From Streptomyces sp. (GTDB lineage: Bacteria > Actinomycetota > Actinomycetes > Streptomycetales > Streptomycetaceae): a stretch of DNA of 59,350 nucleotides. Within the stretch, counting starts at the first letter, position 1. Every line of letters starts with the position of its first letter. The position numbers and the translations under genes were made by a program. Positions 36,001 through 43,585 of this stretch are shown here, one piece after another. The stretch is from the NCBI RefSeq assembly GCF_019510245.1, contig NZ_JAEKKT010000142.1, positions 1 through 59,350 on the forward strand, given 5' to 3'. The notes under the pieces were generated by a model that was given only the letters and a program-made list of their open reading frames with translations, did no database searches and was not told the origin of the DNA.

Positions 36001-37610
36001 AAGCCCTGCGCCACCCGATCAGGCTCGGCCGGGCCATCCGCGAGATCAACGTCTACGCCCTGGCCCGCATCGAGCACCGGCACGACACCATCCAGCTGCA
36101 CCGTCTGGTCCAGGCGGTCCTGGTCAACCGCATGTCCCCGCAGCAGCAGGCGGACATGCGGCACGGCGCGCACCTGCTGCTCGCCGACGCCAACCCCAAC
36201 GGCCCCGGCTCCCGGGAACTGTGGCCGCGCTACCAGCAGCTGCTGCCGCACATCATCGTGTCGCGGGCCGTGGAGTGCGACTCGCCGTGGGTGCGTGGCC
36301 TGATCCGGGACGTGGTGGAGTTCCTCTCCATCTGGGGAGACTTCGACGGCGCGGTCTCGATGGCGCGTGAGGCGCTGCAGGTGTGGACCGCGAAGTTCGG
36401 CGCCGAGGACCAGCAGACGCTGGAGATGGCGAAGTGGCTGGCCTTCCTGCTGCGCAGGGTCGGGGAGTACGCGGAAGCCGCCGACATGATGCAGCGCACC
36501 GCGGACACGTACGTCCGGGTCGCGGGCGAGGACGACGAGGGCACCCTGGACGCCCTCATCCAGCTGACCAGCGGACTGCGGCTGAGGGCAGAGATGGCCG
36601 AGGCGCTGGACATCAACCGGTCGGTCTACGAACGTTCCCTGCGGGCCTTCGGCGAGGACGACCCGGCCACCCTCCGCGCGGCGCACAGCCTGGGTATCGG
36701 CCTGCGGCTGATGGGTCTGTACCAGGAGGCCCGCGAACTCGACGCGGAGACGGCCCGGCTGCGTGGCCTCACCCTCGGCGAGAACCACCTCGACACCCTG
36801 AACACCCTCAGCGGCCTGTCCCTCGACATGCGCGAGGTCGGCGACTACCTGGGCGCGCTGGTCCACCAGGAGGACATCTACGCCCGCTACATCGCCAACT
36901 ACGGCGAGGACAACCCGGCCAGCATCACCTGTGCCCGGGTGCTCGCGGTGTGCCGCCGGCGCGCCGGCGACCACGACGGGGCGCTGGAGCTCGCCGAGCT
37001 GGGGCTGTCGAGGGTCCAGAGCCGTTACGGAGCCGACCACCCGGACGCCATCGCCTTCGCGGCCAACCTGGTCGTCGACCTCAGGCAGAACGGTCAGCTG
37101 GAGCGGTCCCGGGACGTGGGCGAGGCGACCGTCGAGCGCTACGCCGCCCAGCTGGGCCCCACCCACCCCTACACCTTGTCGGCCCGTACGAACGTCGCCA
37201 TCACCCTGCGCCACCTCGGTGAGCTGGATGCCGCCGGGGAACACCTCGACGTGGCGCTGCGGGGCATGCGCGAGTCACTGGGTGAGGAGAACATCCTCAC
37301 CTTGACCACGGCTCTCGGCATGGCCAACCAGCACAGCGCACTGGGGCGGCACGCGGAGGCCCTGGAACTGGACCGGCAGACCCTGGAGATCCTCAGGCGC
37401 GACCTCGGCGCGGACCACCCGACCACCCTGGCCTGCGCCAACAACGTCGCTCTGGACCTGCGCGCGCTGGACCGCGTGGACGAGGCCACGGTGCTGCACA
37501 CCGACACCCTGACCCGGTTCCGCCGGACGCTGGGCGAGAGCCACCCGGCGACCGTCGCCGCCGCCAGCAGCCGACGGGCCGAGGCGGACATCGCCCCGGT
37601 GCCGTTCTAG
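33006..37610 (+). CDS. fxsT: SAV_2336-domain / NB-ARC / TPR fusion (FxsT-like)
   Basis: 1534 residues. An N-terminal glycine-rich linker follows an initial helix. Residues about 190-600 are a SAV_2336-type domain with a vWA-like core (FDLVLVVDDHPTMVIWEQ, IILVLTDGLGPLW). An AT-rich coded linker (about 620-700) leads to VWGNVPPNNPNFTGREELL and the NB-ARC domain (P-loop LHGMGGVGKSQ, K757; ILITSRNQEW; LPLAIEQAAAW), then more than ten tetratricopeptide repeats (LGADHPTTLACANN type) ending RRAEADIAPVPF. NB-ARC/TPR proteins of this type accompany FxSxx-COOH peptide loci. It may be both the vWA partner of MoxR and the switch for the caspase. Confidence 0.88.
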   Translation: MGEDPRARPEAFEVAEGLWLHAYQTLAARLPASDRPPRPRPTELPGLAGLSEPLGGPPVSGGTGGTGGRTTGVTGGGAAAGTGGGAAAGAAGGSAHGTGGGRSAENGDGRSPENGDGTTDGTADGAVREPLGDLAEVLFLPFPPAGAEGTGPGSVPERATRRVRAGAAEPAEAAPDLRDAAGITRALRALKQLVPSASEVELDEETTAERAAEDGLWVPYTRSADERRFDLVLVVDDHPTMVIWEQTVAEFTAVAERLGAFRDVRVRRLGLRETPRGPEAVLRGPYPDHDVLGVPGELVDRTGRRIILVLTDGLGPLWRTAAGRQAMEPWSAAGPVAVVHLLSQRDWHRTALTPRPARLRSPRPAARTTELAVDFPAEWHDPFDPPPGTWTAAVPVLELDARWLGRWAGLVAGAEPGWVEAPVLLLGAPDADTSDEDLAEPPVVIPAPSVQERIRRFRSHATPTAFRLATHLAAAILEPRLVRDVQRRLVPEAQPAHLAELFLSGLLEQPAPAGAQSAVAPAPLEFVDGAREALLAGAMRADTARVVSSVSEFYGDRFEAARGLHGALLAPDEEPVPQVTAESLPFVRVELAVLRALSGPYLLRARRVGAALEGAPAGASITENSRQMSHDIRNKDVVNSDLGGLDMTDTTASEHQHAAGESASGTPVREIPVPSTDGQPDADLSSPGRTVPGPAAPQSRSAPQRASVPAVWGNVPPNNPNFTGREELLAQVHEQLLTGDTSAVLPHTLHGMGGVGKSQIAIEYVYRHSSEYDVIWWIPSEQPTMILTALTELAHRLGLNVGTEANRAVPAVREALRRGEPFDRWLLVFDNAENVEAVRPYFPTGGTGKILITSRNQEWDRVARTLSVDVFTREESKALLRRRARDLSDSDADRLAEELGDLPLAIEQAAAWQAVTGMAVSEYLGLIREKIAELMLELVPSPDYPMSVAAAWDVSLRQLEQRNPAALQLLQVCSFFAPEPISRSLFNNSRSTIAPELDEALRHPIRLGRAIREINVYALARIEHRHDTIQLHRLVQAVLVNRMSPQQQADMRHGAHLLLADANPNGPGSRELWPRYQQLLPHIIVSRAVECDSPWVRGLIRDVVEFLSIWGDFDGAVSMAREALQVWTAKFGAEDQQTLEMAKWLAFLLRRVGEYAEAADMMQRTADTYVRVAGEDDEGTLDALIQLTSGLRLRAEMAEALDINRSVYERSLRAFGEDDPATLRAAHSLGIGLRLMGLYQEARELDAETARLRGLTLGENHLDTLNTLSGLSLDMREVGDYLGALVHQEDIYARYIANYGEDNPASITCARVLAVCRRRAGDHDGALELAELGLSRVQSRYGADHPDAIAFAANLVVDLRQNGQLERSRDVGEATVERYAAQLGPTHPYTLSARTNVAITLRHLGELDAAGEHLDVALRGMRESLGEENILTLTTALGMANQHSALGRHAEALELDRQTLEILRRDLGADHPTTLACANNVALDLRALDRVDEATVLHTDTLTRFRRTLGESHPATVAAASSRRAEADIAPVPF
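34868..34945 (+). other. AT-rich coding linker between SAV_2336 and NB-ARC parts
   Basis: Roughly 40% GC by eye count for 34870-34930, against about 70% around it. It encodes Asn/Asp/Ile-rich residues and holds two in-frame ATGs (34887, M628; 34944, M647). It looks like former intergenic sequence now read through, or an internal start for the NB-ARC half. Confidence 0.55.
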
Positions 37611-37619
37611 CCGGGGACC

Positions 37620-37646
37620 GCCGGCCGGGCCCAGGGTCCGGCCGGC
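37620..37646. terminator. Strong hairpin between convergent fxsT-like and antiporter genes
   Basis: 12-base stem with one G-U pair (GCCGGCCGGGCC at 37620-37631; GGTCCGGCCGGC at 37635-37646; 3-base loop), beginning ten bases after the TAG at 37608-37610. The facing gene stops at 37708. Confidence 0.75.
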
Positions 37647-37707
37647 TCGGCCCGCCACCGCGCCACGGCCGGTGGCTGCTCGGCGGGTGACTTCACGGCC
37701 CGCGGCG

Positions 37708-39036
37708 CTACGGCTGCGGCGTCGGTTCGGCGTCCACGGCGGGGGCCTGCCCGGAGCCCGGCGTCTGCTCGCCGTCGGGGCCGGTGCCGACGCGGCCGGC
37801 CGGCGGCGCGCCGGTGGGACGGTACAGCGGGCCGATCAGCGGTCCGGTGGCCGCCGTGGTGAAGAGCGCCATCACGACCAGCAGCGCGTACAGCCGGGGG
37901 CCGATCACTCCGGCCTGCAACCCGACGTTGAGCACGATGAGTTCGGTCAGGCCCCGGGTGTTGAGCAGCACGCCGATCAGCAGCGAGTCGCGCCAGGGCA
38001 GCCGGGCACCGCCCCGGGCCGACAGGGCGCCGGCGGCCACCTTGCCCACCACCGCGGCGGCGCATATCACCAGCAGGAGCACCAGGTCGGAGGCGTGCAG
38101 TCCGTCGAGCTGGACCGACATCCCGGAGATCGTGAAGAACACCGGCAGCAGCAGGCCGCCGGTCTCCTGGAGCGGTCGCAGCACCTGGCTGTCGGGAGCG
38201 CCGTCGGGCTGGCGCGGCATGATGATCCCGGCCAGCAGCGCACCGAAGATCACATGCAGTCCGAGTGCGCTGGTGGCCCAGGCCGAGGCCAACGCCAGCG
38301 CCGCGGCGACGGGGACGTGATTGGTCATCAGGGCGCCGGGCCGGTGCATCCACCACTTCATCGCCGGCCGCACGACGGCGAACATCACCAGCACGTACGC
38401 CGCCAGCAGCGCCACCTTGACGCTCCAGGAGCGCAGCGAGCCGTCCTCGCCGCCGATCAGGGCGACGGCCAGCACCGGCCAGCTCAGTGCGTCGATGACA
38501 CCGGCGGCGGCCATCGCGATCGTGGCGGGGCGGGTGCCGGCCAGTCCCTGGTCCCGGATGATGCTCGCCAGCACGGGAACCGCCGTGATGGACAGGGCGA
38601 CCGCCATATAGAGGGTGAATGTCGCGTCGATCGGATGCCCGCCGTTCGCGGAGCGGAAACCTCCGGAATACAGCAGGACGATGCCGGCTCCGATAAGCAT
38701 GGGAATCGCGAACCCGCTCAGCGAGACGGCGGTCACCGCCCCGCGATTGCGCAGCTGGCCGAGGTCGAGTTCATAGCCGACTGCGAACAGGAACAGCACC
38801 AGCGCGACTTGCGCCACGGAAGTGAGAACTGGCTTGATCTGGTCCGGGAAGAGGGTTTCGTACACCCCTCCCGGGGCCAGGCCCAGCAGGCTGGGGCCGA
38901 GGGCGATGCCGGCGAATAACTGTCCGATGACGGAGGGCTGGCGCAGCCTGCGGGCGGCCGCTCCCAGGGCCGAGGAGGCCGCGATCACCAGTGCGAGAGC
39001 TGCGACGACATGAGTGACAGTGGAGTCGATGCTCAC
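37708..39036 (-). CDS. Cation/proton antiporter (CPA2-like)
   Basis: About 442 residues with 12-13 TM helices. CPA2-type signatures include RLRQPSVIGQLFAGIALGPSLLG at TM1-2, and VLFLFAVGYELDLG with the acidic residue in the helix, plus VFFTISGMSVQLD and LNTRGLTELIVLNVGLQ near the end. It probably exchanges Na+ or K+ for protons. GTG 39036 is preferred because AAAGGGGG lies six bases upstream; ATG 39042 abuts that site. It runs opposite to the conflict genes and splits them, so its link to them is uncertain. It might protect against or mediate ion imbalance. Confidence 0.85.
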   Translation of the reverse strand: MSIDSTVTHVVAALALVIAASSALGAAARRLRQPSVIGQLFAGIALGPSLLGLAPGGVYETLFPDQIKPVLTSVAQVALVLFLFAVGYELDLGQLRNRGAVTAVSLSGFAIPMLIGAGIVLLYSGGFRSANGGHPIDATFTLYMAVALSITAVPVLASIIRDQGLAGTRPATIAMAAAGVIDALSWPVLAVALIGGEDGSLRSWSVKVALLAAYVLVMFAVVRPAMKWWMHRPGALMTNHVPVAAALALASAWATSALGLHVIFGALLAGIIMPRQPDGAPDSQVLRPLQETGGLLLPVFFTISGMSVQLDGLHASDLVLLLVICAAAVVGKVAAGALSARGGARLPWRDSLLIGVLLNTRGLTELIVLNVGLQAGVIGPRLYALLVVMALFTTAATGPLIGPLYRPTGAPPAGRVGTGPDGEQTPGSGQAPAVDAEPTPQP

Positions 39037-39163
39037 CGGCATCCCCCTTTTGGCAAGTGCCGCGCCCTGTGGCCTTTTTCCTACGCAGTGTAGCCGGTTA
39101 AGCCGCAACTGACCTATTGTTGCGTGCGCTTGGAATATGCCGTTCTGGGGCGGGGGGTCGACG

Positions 39164-40390
39164 GTGACGACGGTCTTATTCGTACACGGCACCGGCGTGC
39201 GCGAGCCGGGATTCAGCGGAACCGTGGAAGTCGTACGGGAAGGATTACAGCCGTTACGGCCCGAAGTCTGCGTTTCTTCCTGTTATTGGGGAGGAACTGC
39301 CGGATCGGTACTGCATTCGAACGGTATTTCCGTGCCGGGGTACGGGACGGGGCGTGAAGTACCGGACACGGGCGCCCCCGGCACGCTGCAACGAGACCTC
39401 GACGAGGACGTCGAATTCTGGGGACTTCTTTATCTGGACCCGCTGCTCGAACTGCGCCTGCTCACCGTGGAAACCGCGGGAAGAACCGAGTTGCCGCCCG
39501 GTGCCCGGCCGCCGGGCGAGGCACTCTCGGCGGCGGCTCCGGCGCTCACCGCGGACGACCGGCTGCGCGGACTGCTGGACGCGGCGGGCATCTCGGAGGA
39601 CTTCGCCGCCGCGGTGGCCGCCGTTCTGACCGCCGACGACTGCCGCCGCTTCCTCCGTGCCCCGGCCGAGGGTGCCGGCCCGGCCGAACTGGCCCGGGCC
39701 TTCGTGGCCGAGGCGGTGCGCCGCCGGACCGGACGGCAGGGACCGGCGGCGGCCCTCGACGGCACCGCCCGCGACGAGGCGGTCGCCCGGATCGCCGCCC
39801 TGCTCCCCGGGCCCTCCGGCACCGGCGACGAACCCGGCACCCACCGCGGCCCGGTGACTCGGCGGATCAAGCGGCTGACCGGGCGGCTGGCCCTCGGCCT
39901 GGCCTCCGCACAGGCGGTCAGACGGCGCTCGGCGCTCACCGACGCGGCCCACCCGGCCGCCGGTGACGTGCTGCTCTACCTGGCCCGCGGCGGCCCGATC
40001 CGCGAGGCCGTCGCGCAGGCGGTGCTCGCGGCAAAGCCGCCGGTCGTGCTGCTCGCCCACAGCCTCGGCGGCATAGCCGCGCTCGACCTCCTGGTGCTGC
40101 GGCCACTGCCACAGGTCGCGCTGCTGGTGACCGTCGGCTCGCAGGCCCCGTTCCTGTACGAGCTCGGGGCCCTGCCCAGCCTGGAGCCCGGCAGCTCGCT
40201 GCCCGACCGCGTACCGCCCTGGCTGAACGTCTACGACCGCCGGGACCTGCTCAGCTACCTCGGGGCCGGCGTCTTCCCCGGCCGGGTCCGGGACATCGCC
40301 CTCGACAGCCGCCAGCCCTTCCCCCTCTCCCACAGTGCCTACTGGAGCAACCCCGAGCTGTACCGCGTGCTGGCCGAGGAACTGCCGTGA
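39164..40390 (+). CDS. Alpha/beta hydrolase of the conflict operon
   Basis: About 408 residues. Starts MTTVLFVHGTGVREPGF (oxyanion segment). A long insertion, helix-rich and charged (about residues 95-260), precedes the nucleophile elbow LLAHSLGGIAALDLL (S300). LNVYDRRDLLSYL carries a likely acid and SHSAYWSNPELY a likely histidine. GTG 39164 follows GGGGCGGGGGG; ATG 39137 has no clear site. The stop overlaps the caspase GTG by four bases (GTGA, 40387-40390), so the pair is coupled. Possible lipid- or ester-cleaving effector. Confidence 0.85.
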   Translation: MTTVLFVHGTGVREPGFSGTVEVVREGLQPLRPEVCVSSCYWGGTAGSVLHSNGISVPGYGTGREVPDTGAPGTLQRDLDEDVEFWGLLYLDPLLELRLLTVETAGRTELPPGARPPGEALSAAAPALTADDRLRGLLDAAGISEDFAAAVAAVLTADDCRRFLRAPAEGAGPAELARAFVAEAVRRRTGRQGPAAALDGTARDEAVARIAALLPGPSGTGDEPGTHRGPVTRRIKRLTGRLALGLASAQAVRRRSALTDAAHPAAGDVLLYLARGGPIREAVAQAVLAAKPPVVLLAHSLGGIAALDLLVLRPLPQVALLVTVGSQAPFLYELGALPSLEPGSSLPDRVPPWLNVYDRRDLLSYLGAGVFPGRVRDIALDSRQPFPLSHSAYWSNPELYRVLAEELP

Positions 40391-41496
40391 CCGCCGCTCG
40401 CCCGGACCGGACCCACGCTGTCGTGGTCGGCGTGGAACGCTATGCCGTCGGCCCTTCCTGGGACCTGCCGGGCCCCGCCGCCGACGCCCGCCGGTTCACC
40501 GCCTGGCTGCGCGGCCGCGGCGTGCCCGCGGCCCACATCTCCCTGCTGCTGGACGCCCTGCCCGGCACGGGCGGACCCGAGGTCGACGTGCCCGCAGGGC
40601 CCGCCGGACGGGAGGCCGTGCAGGAGGTGCTGACCCGCCGGCTGCCCGCGCTGGAGGGCGACCTGCTGTTCGTCGTCTGGGGCGGCCACGGGGTCACCGA
40701 TCCGCAGGGACACCGCAGGCTCTTCTACGCCGACGCTACGGCCGACGACAAGCGCAACCTCGACCTGGACGCCTGGCTGACCACCCTCACCACCGACGCG
40801 CTGCCCGGCTTCCGCCGCCAGATCTGGCTGGTGGACTCCTGCCAGACCTTCGTCGAGGACCTGGGCTTCGTCCGCTCACTGCCCGGCGAACTCCCGGCCC
40901 GCGGCGACCGGTTGCCGAACCGGGACCAGTTCGTGCTGCTGGCCTCGGGGCCGGGGCAGCGAGCGGCCAACGACCCCGTGCGGCGGACCGGCGCGTTCTC
41001 CCGGGCCGTGCTCTCGGTGCTGGAGGCCGCGGGCGACGAGAACTGGCCACCGGACATGGGTGCGGTGACGGACACCGTGATCGGACGGTTCACCGAGGAG
41101 GGACAGCGGCCCACCTCGCTCTGGTACCGGTCCGGGGCCGGCGACGTACGCCACTACGACTTCGCCGCCGCCCGCCGCCGGGAGGAACCGGTGCCGGACG
41201 CGGCCCTGGCCGAGCTCATCGCCCTGCTGGCCGGATGGCCCGCCCTGGCCGACCGCGACCAGCGCCAGCTCGTCGTCGGCATGCTGCCCGTGGACCTGGC
41301 CGGCGCCATTCCCCGGCTGGGCGCGGCCCGGGCCGACATCATCAGCATCGTGCGCACCTGCCGGCTGCACCCGGGCGGCCTGGCCGCTCTGGTCGAGGCA
41401 CTCGGCGTGCTCGACCCGGGCTCGCTGGCACAGCGCGACCTGAAGGACTGGGCGGCCCGCCGGCTGCCGGCCGGGCAGGAAGGCCGTCCGGCCTGA
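40387..41496 (+). CDS. Caspase-like protease with C-terminal effector-associated domain
   Basis: 369 residues. The caspase-like (C14) fold has the catalytic His in VVWGGHGVTD (H101) and Cys in IWLVDSCQTF (C152), with an AVVVGVERY start strand and an LLASGPGQRA loop. Residues about 271-355 form an EAD2-like domain (RQLVVGML, DIISIVRTC, PGGLAALVEALGVLDPGS) closely resembling residues 20-103 of the VMAP protein. It is the probable cysteine-protease effector, kept inactive until the NTPase switch fires. Its substrate could be a cell protein or the small peptide encoded next. Confidence 0.9.
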   Translation: MTAARPDRTHAVVVGVERYAVGPSWDLPGPAADARRFTAWLRGRGVPAAHISLLLDALPGTGGPEVDVPAGPAGREAVQEVLTRRLPALEGDLLFVVWGGHGVTDPQGHRRLFYADATADDKRNLDLDAWLTTLTTDALPGFRRQIWLVDSCQTFVEDLGFVRSLPGELPARGDRLPNRDQFVLLASGPGQRAANDPVRRTGAFSRAVLSVLEAAGDENWPPDMGAVTDTVIGRFTEEGQRPTSLWYRSGAGDVRHYDFAAARRREEPVPDAALAELIALLAGWPALADRDQRQLVVGMLPVDLAGAIPRLGAARADIISIVRTCRLHPGGLAALVEALGVLDPGSLAQRDLKDWAARRLPAGQEGRPA

Positions 41497-41573
41497 TCAC
41501 GGCCTTCCCGGCACCTGGTCCATGCGTCATCATGAAATCAACGGGAGACAGGGCGTTCTCAGGGGGATGGCGC

Positions 41574-41759
41574 ATGAACACGTCCGCAGAATTCATGAGA
41601 TCCGAACTGCCCGACCTGAGCGACACCGCCCTCTCCGACCTCCGGTCGCAGAGCACTGACGTCTACGCGCGTGCACTGGAGCGGTTGCTGCGGCAGGTCG
41701 AACGGCCGAGGGTCAACTTCGCCTCCGAGGGCGGACCAGGATCCGGACGAGCCGACTGA
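41574..41759 (+). CDS. FxSxx-type RiPP precursor peptide with an extended tail
   Basis: 61 residues. The leader half reads ELPDLSDTALSDL then SQSTDVYARALERLLRQ, matching the LPDL-x(n)-AL-R-L pattern of FxSxx-COOH precursors. F49-A50-S51 is present, but ten residues (EGGPGSGRAD) follow, whereas canonical members stop two residues after the Ser. ATG 41574 follows AGGGGGAT (41561-41568); ATG 41532 is in frame but lacks a site. It lies 23 bases before the HExxH protein gene, which is the likely modifying enzyme. No radical SAM maturase is in the window. Confidence 0.8.
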   Translation: MNTSAEFMRSELPDLSDTALSDLRSQSTDVYARALERLLRQVERPRVNFASEGGPGSGRAD

Positions 41760-41781
41760 CGGACCCCGCGGAAGGAGACAT

Positions 41782-43566
41782 GTGCCGGACGCACGCTCCG
41801 CACCCGCGCAGGCGGATCACCATCTCCTGCCCGCGGCCTACTTCAGCGACCTGGCCGCGGGCCGGGGCGGTCCAGAGACGGTGCGTTTCCTGCGCGTCAC
41901 CGAGTACAGCAGGCGGCTTCTGCTGCTGCGGACCCTGCTCGACGCCATCGCCGAGACCCCCGGCGCGCTGGGTCCGCTACCGCCCGTGGACACCGCGTGG
42001 GATGTCCTGACGACGGCTCAGCAGCGGGCCCCGGAGGACTTGGCCGAGCTGCTGATGCACCCCCAGGTCGGCATCTGGCTGGGGCATGGCCTGCGGCGCG
42101 CGAGCCACACGGCCTGGGGCGACGGCCCGCTCTGGACCGACCTCGGCCATCTGTACGCGGTGTGCGCGGTCGCCGCGCTGCGCGCCGGGCTGCCGCTGCG
42201 CACCACCGTGCCGTTGCGGGACGGCACGGCGATGTTCCCCACCCTCGGGCTGGCCCGGCTGCCCGACCGCCCGCGGTGGGGGACGGCTGAGGTGGTGGTC
42301 GAGGGAGGCCGGCTGCGGGTCGATCCGCAGGGCGCGTGCGTGGGCCCGTCAGGCGCCCATGACGGTGACGCCCCCGGGTGGCAGGGGCTGCACACCCTGC
42401 GGGCCGACGTGCAGGGACGGCCCATGACCCTCTGGCTGGACGACATCGACCCCTATCGGGACCTGAGCGAGCCGCTGCCCCCACAGCGCCTCGGCAAGGA
42501 CGAACTCGCCCGCTGGCGGGAACGGTTCGACGGCGCGCTGGACCTGCTCGCGAACAGCGATCCGGGCACGGCGTCCGCCATGGCCGTGGGCCTGCGCACC
42601 ATCGCCGAGGTGCGCCGGGCATCGGCCTGGACGGTTCTCAGCGCCTCGTCCAGCGACGCCTTCGGCGGCCTGCTCGCCTCGCTGCCCCCCGACCCCGTCA
42701 GCTTCGCGGTCACCCTCGTCCACGAGTTCCAGCACACCAAGCTGGGCGCGCTGCTCCACCTGCTCACACTGGAGCGGGACAGCGGGACCGAACGGCACTA
42801 CGCCCCCTGGCGCAACGATCCGCGCCCGCTGAGCGGTCTGCTCCAGGGCGCCTACGCCTTCCTGGGCATCACCGACTTCTGGTGCAGGTACCTGGACCAC
42901 GCGCCGCCGGCCGCGCGCCCGCTGGCGGAGTTCGAGTTCGCGTTGCGCCGGCGGCAGACCCAGGAGGCGATCCACGCCCTGCGCGCCGACCCCGGCCTGA
43001 CCGCGCACGGGCGCCGTTTCCTGCGGGGCATGGCCTCCCGGCTGCCGGCCTGGTGGTCGGACCCGCGGATCCGGCCGGACATCGCCGCCCTGGCCGAGTT
43101 CACGGCCACCGACCACCGCACCGGCTGGCGGATCCGGCACCTGGCCCCCGCCCCGGACGACGTCCGGGCCCTGGCCAGGGCCTTCACCGCCGGTGCCGCG
43201 GCCGGCGGGCCCATCGCCGCGTCCGCCGTCGTCCCCGATCCCGTCGCGCCCTGGTCCCAGTCCCGCAACGGACTGATCCGGCAGCGCCTCGCCGTGCCGG
43301 ACGCCGGCGACTGGCCCGTACCGTCCGCCGCCGACCGTGCCCTGGTCGCCGGGGACCCCGGTGCGCCCGACGCCTACGCCCGCCTGCTGGCGGGCGACCC
43401 CGAGGACGCCGACGCGTGGACCGGCCTCGTCCTCGCCCTCGCCGAGCGCCCGCTGCTGCACCGCCCCGAGCTGCTCCGCGCGGTGCACCGCGAACTCCGC
43501 ATGACCGGCACGGCCGCCGACCCGCGCGACGTCGCGCGCTGGCTGGCCGCGGGCACGGCCGCCTGA
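41782..43566 (+). CDS. HExxH-motif protein (peptide beta-hydroxylase-like)
   Basis: 594 residues. The metal motif HEFQH (H314, E315, H318) is followed by KLGALLHLL, RHYAPWRNDPRPLSGLLQGAYAF (residues about 333-360) and DFWCRY, as in the HExxH domain that is often fused to radical SAM FxsB enzymes. Here it is free-standing. Related stand-alone proteins are described as aKG-dependent HExxH peptide beta-hydroxylases; I am fairly but not fully sure of that label. GTG 41782 follows GGAAGGAGA; ATG 41780 is out of frame. Position next to the FxSxx peptide suggests that peptide as substrate. Confidence 0.85.
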   Translation: MPDARSAPAQADHHLLPAAYFSDLAAGRGGPETVRFLRVTEYSRRLLLLRTLLDAIAETPGALGPLPPVDTAWDVLTTAQQRAPEDLAELLMHPQVGIWLGHGLRRASHTAWGDGPLWTDLGHLYAVCAVAALRAGLPLRTTVPLRDGTAMFPTLGLARLPDRPRWGTAEVVVEGGRLRVDPQGACVGPSGAHDGDAPGWQGLHTLRADVQGRPMTLWLDDIDPYRDLSEPLPPQRLGKDELARWRERFDGALDLLANSDPGTASAMAVGLRTIAEVRRASAWTVLSASSSDAFGGLLASLPPDPVSFAVTLVHEFQHTKLGALLHLLTLERDSGTERHYAPWRNDPRPLSGLLQGAYAFLGITDFWCRYLDHAPPAARPLAEFEFALRRRQTQEAIHALRADPGLTAHGRRFLRGMASRLPAWWSDPRIRPDIAALAEFTATDHRTGWRIRHLAPAPDDVRALARAFTAGAAAGGPIAASAVVPDPVAPWSQSRNGLIRQRLAVPDAGDWPVPSAADRALVAGDPGAPDAYARLLAGDPEDADAWTGLVLALAERPLLHRPELLRAVHRELRMTGTAADPRDVARWLAAGTAA

Positions 43567-43585
43567 CGGCAGTGCCGCCCCCGGA

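Noticed and set aside
41532..41759. Earlier start for the FxSxx-type peptide
   Set aside because: In frame, but there is no ribosome site at 41532 while AGGGGGAT precedes 41574.
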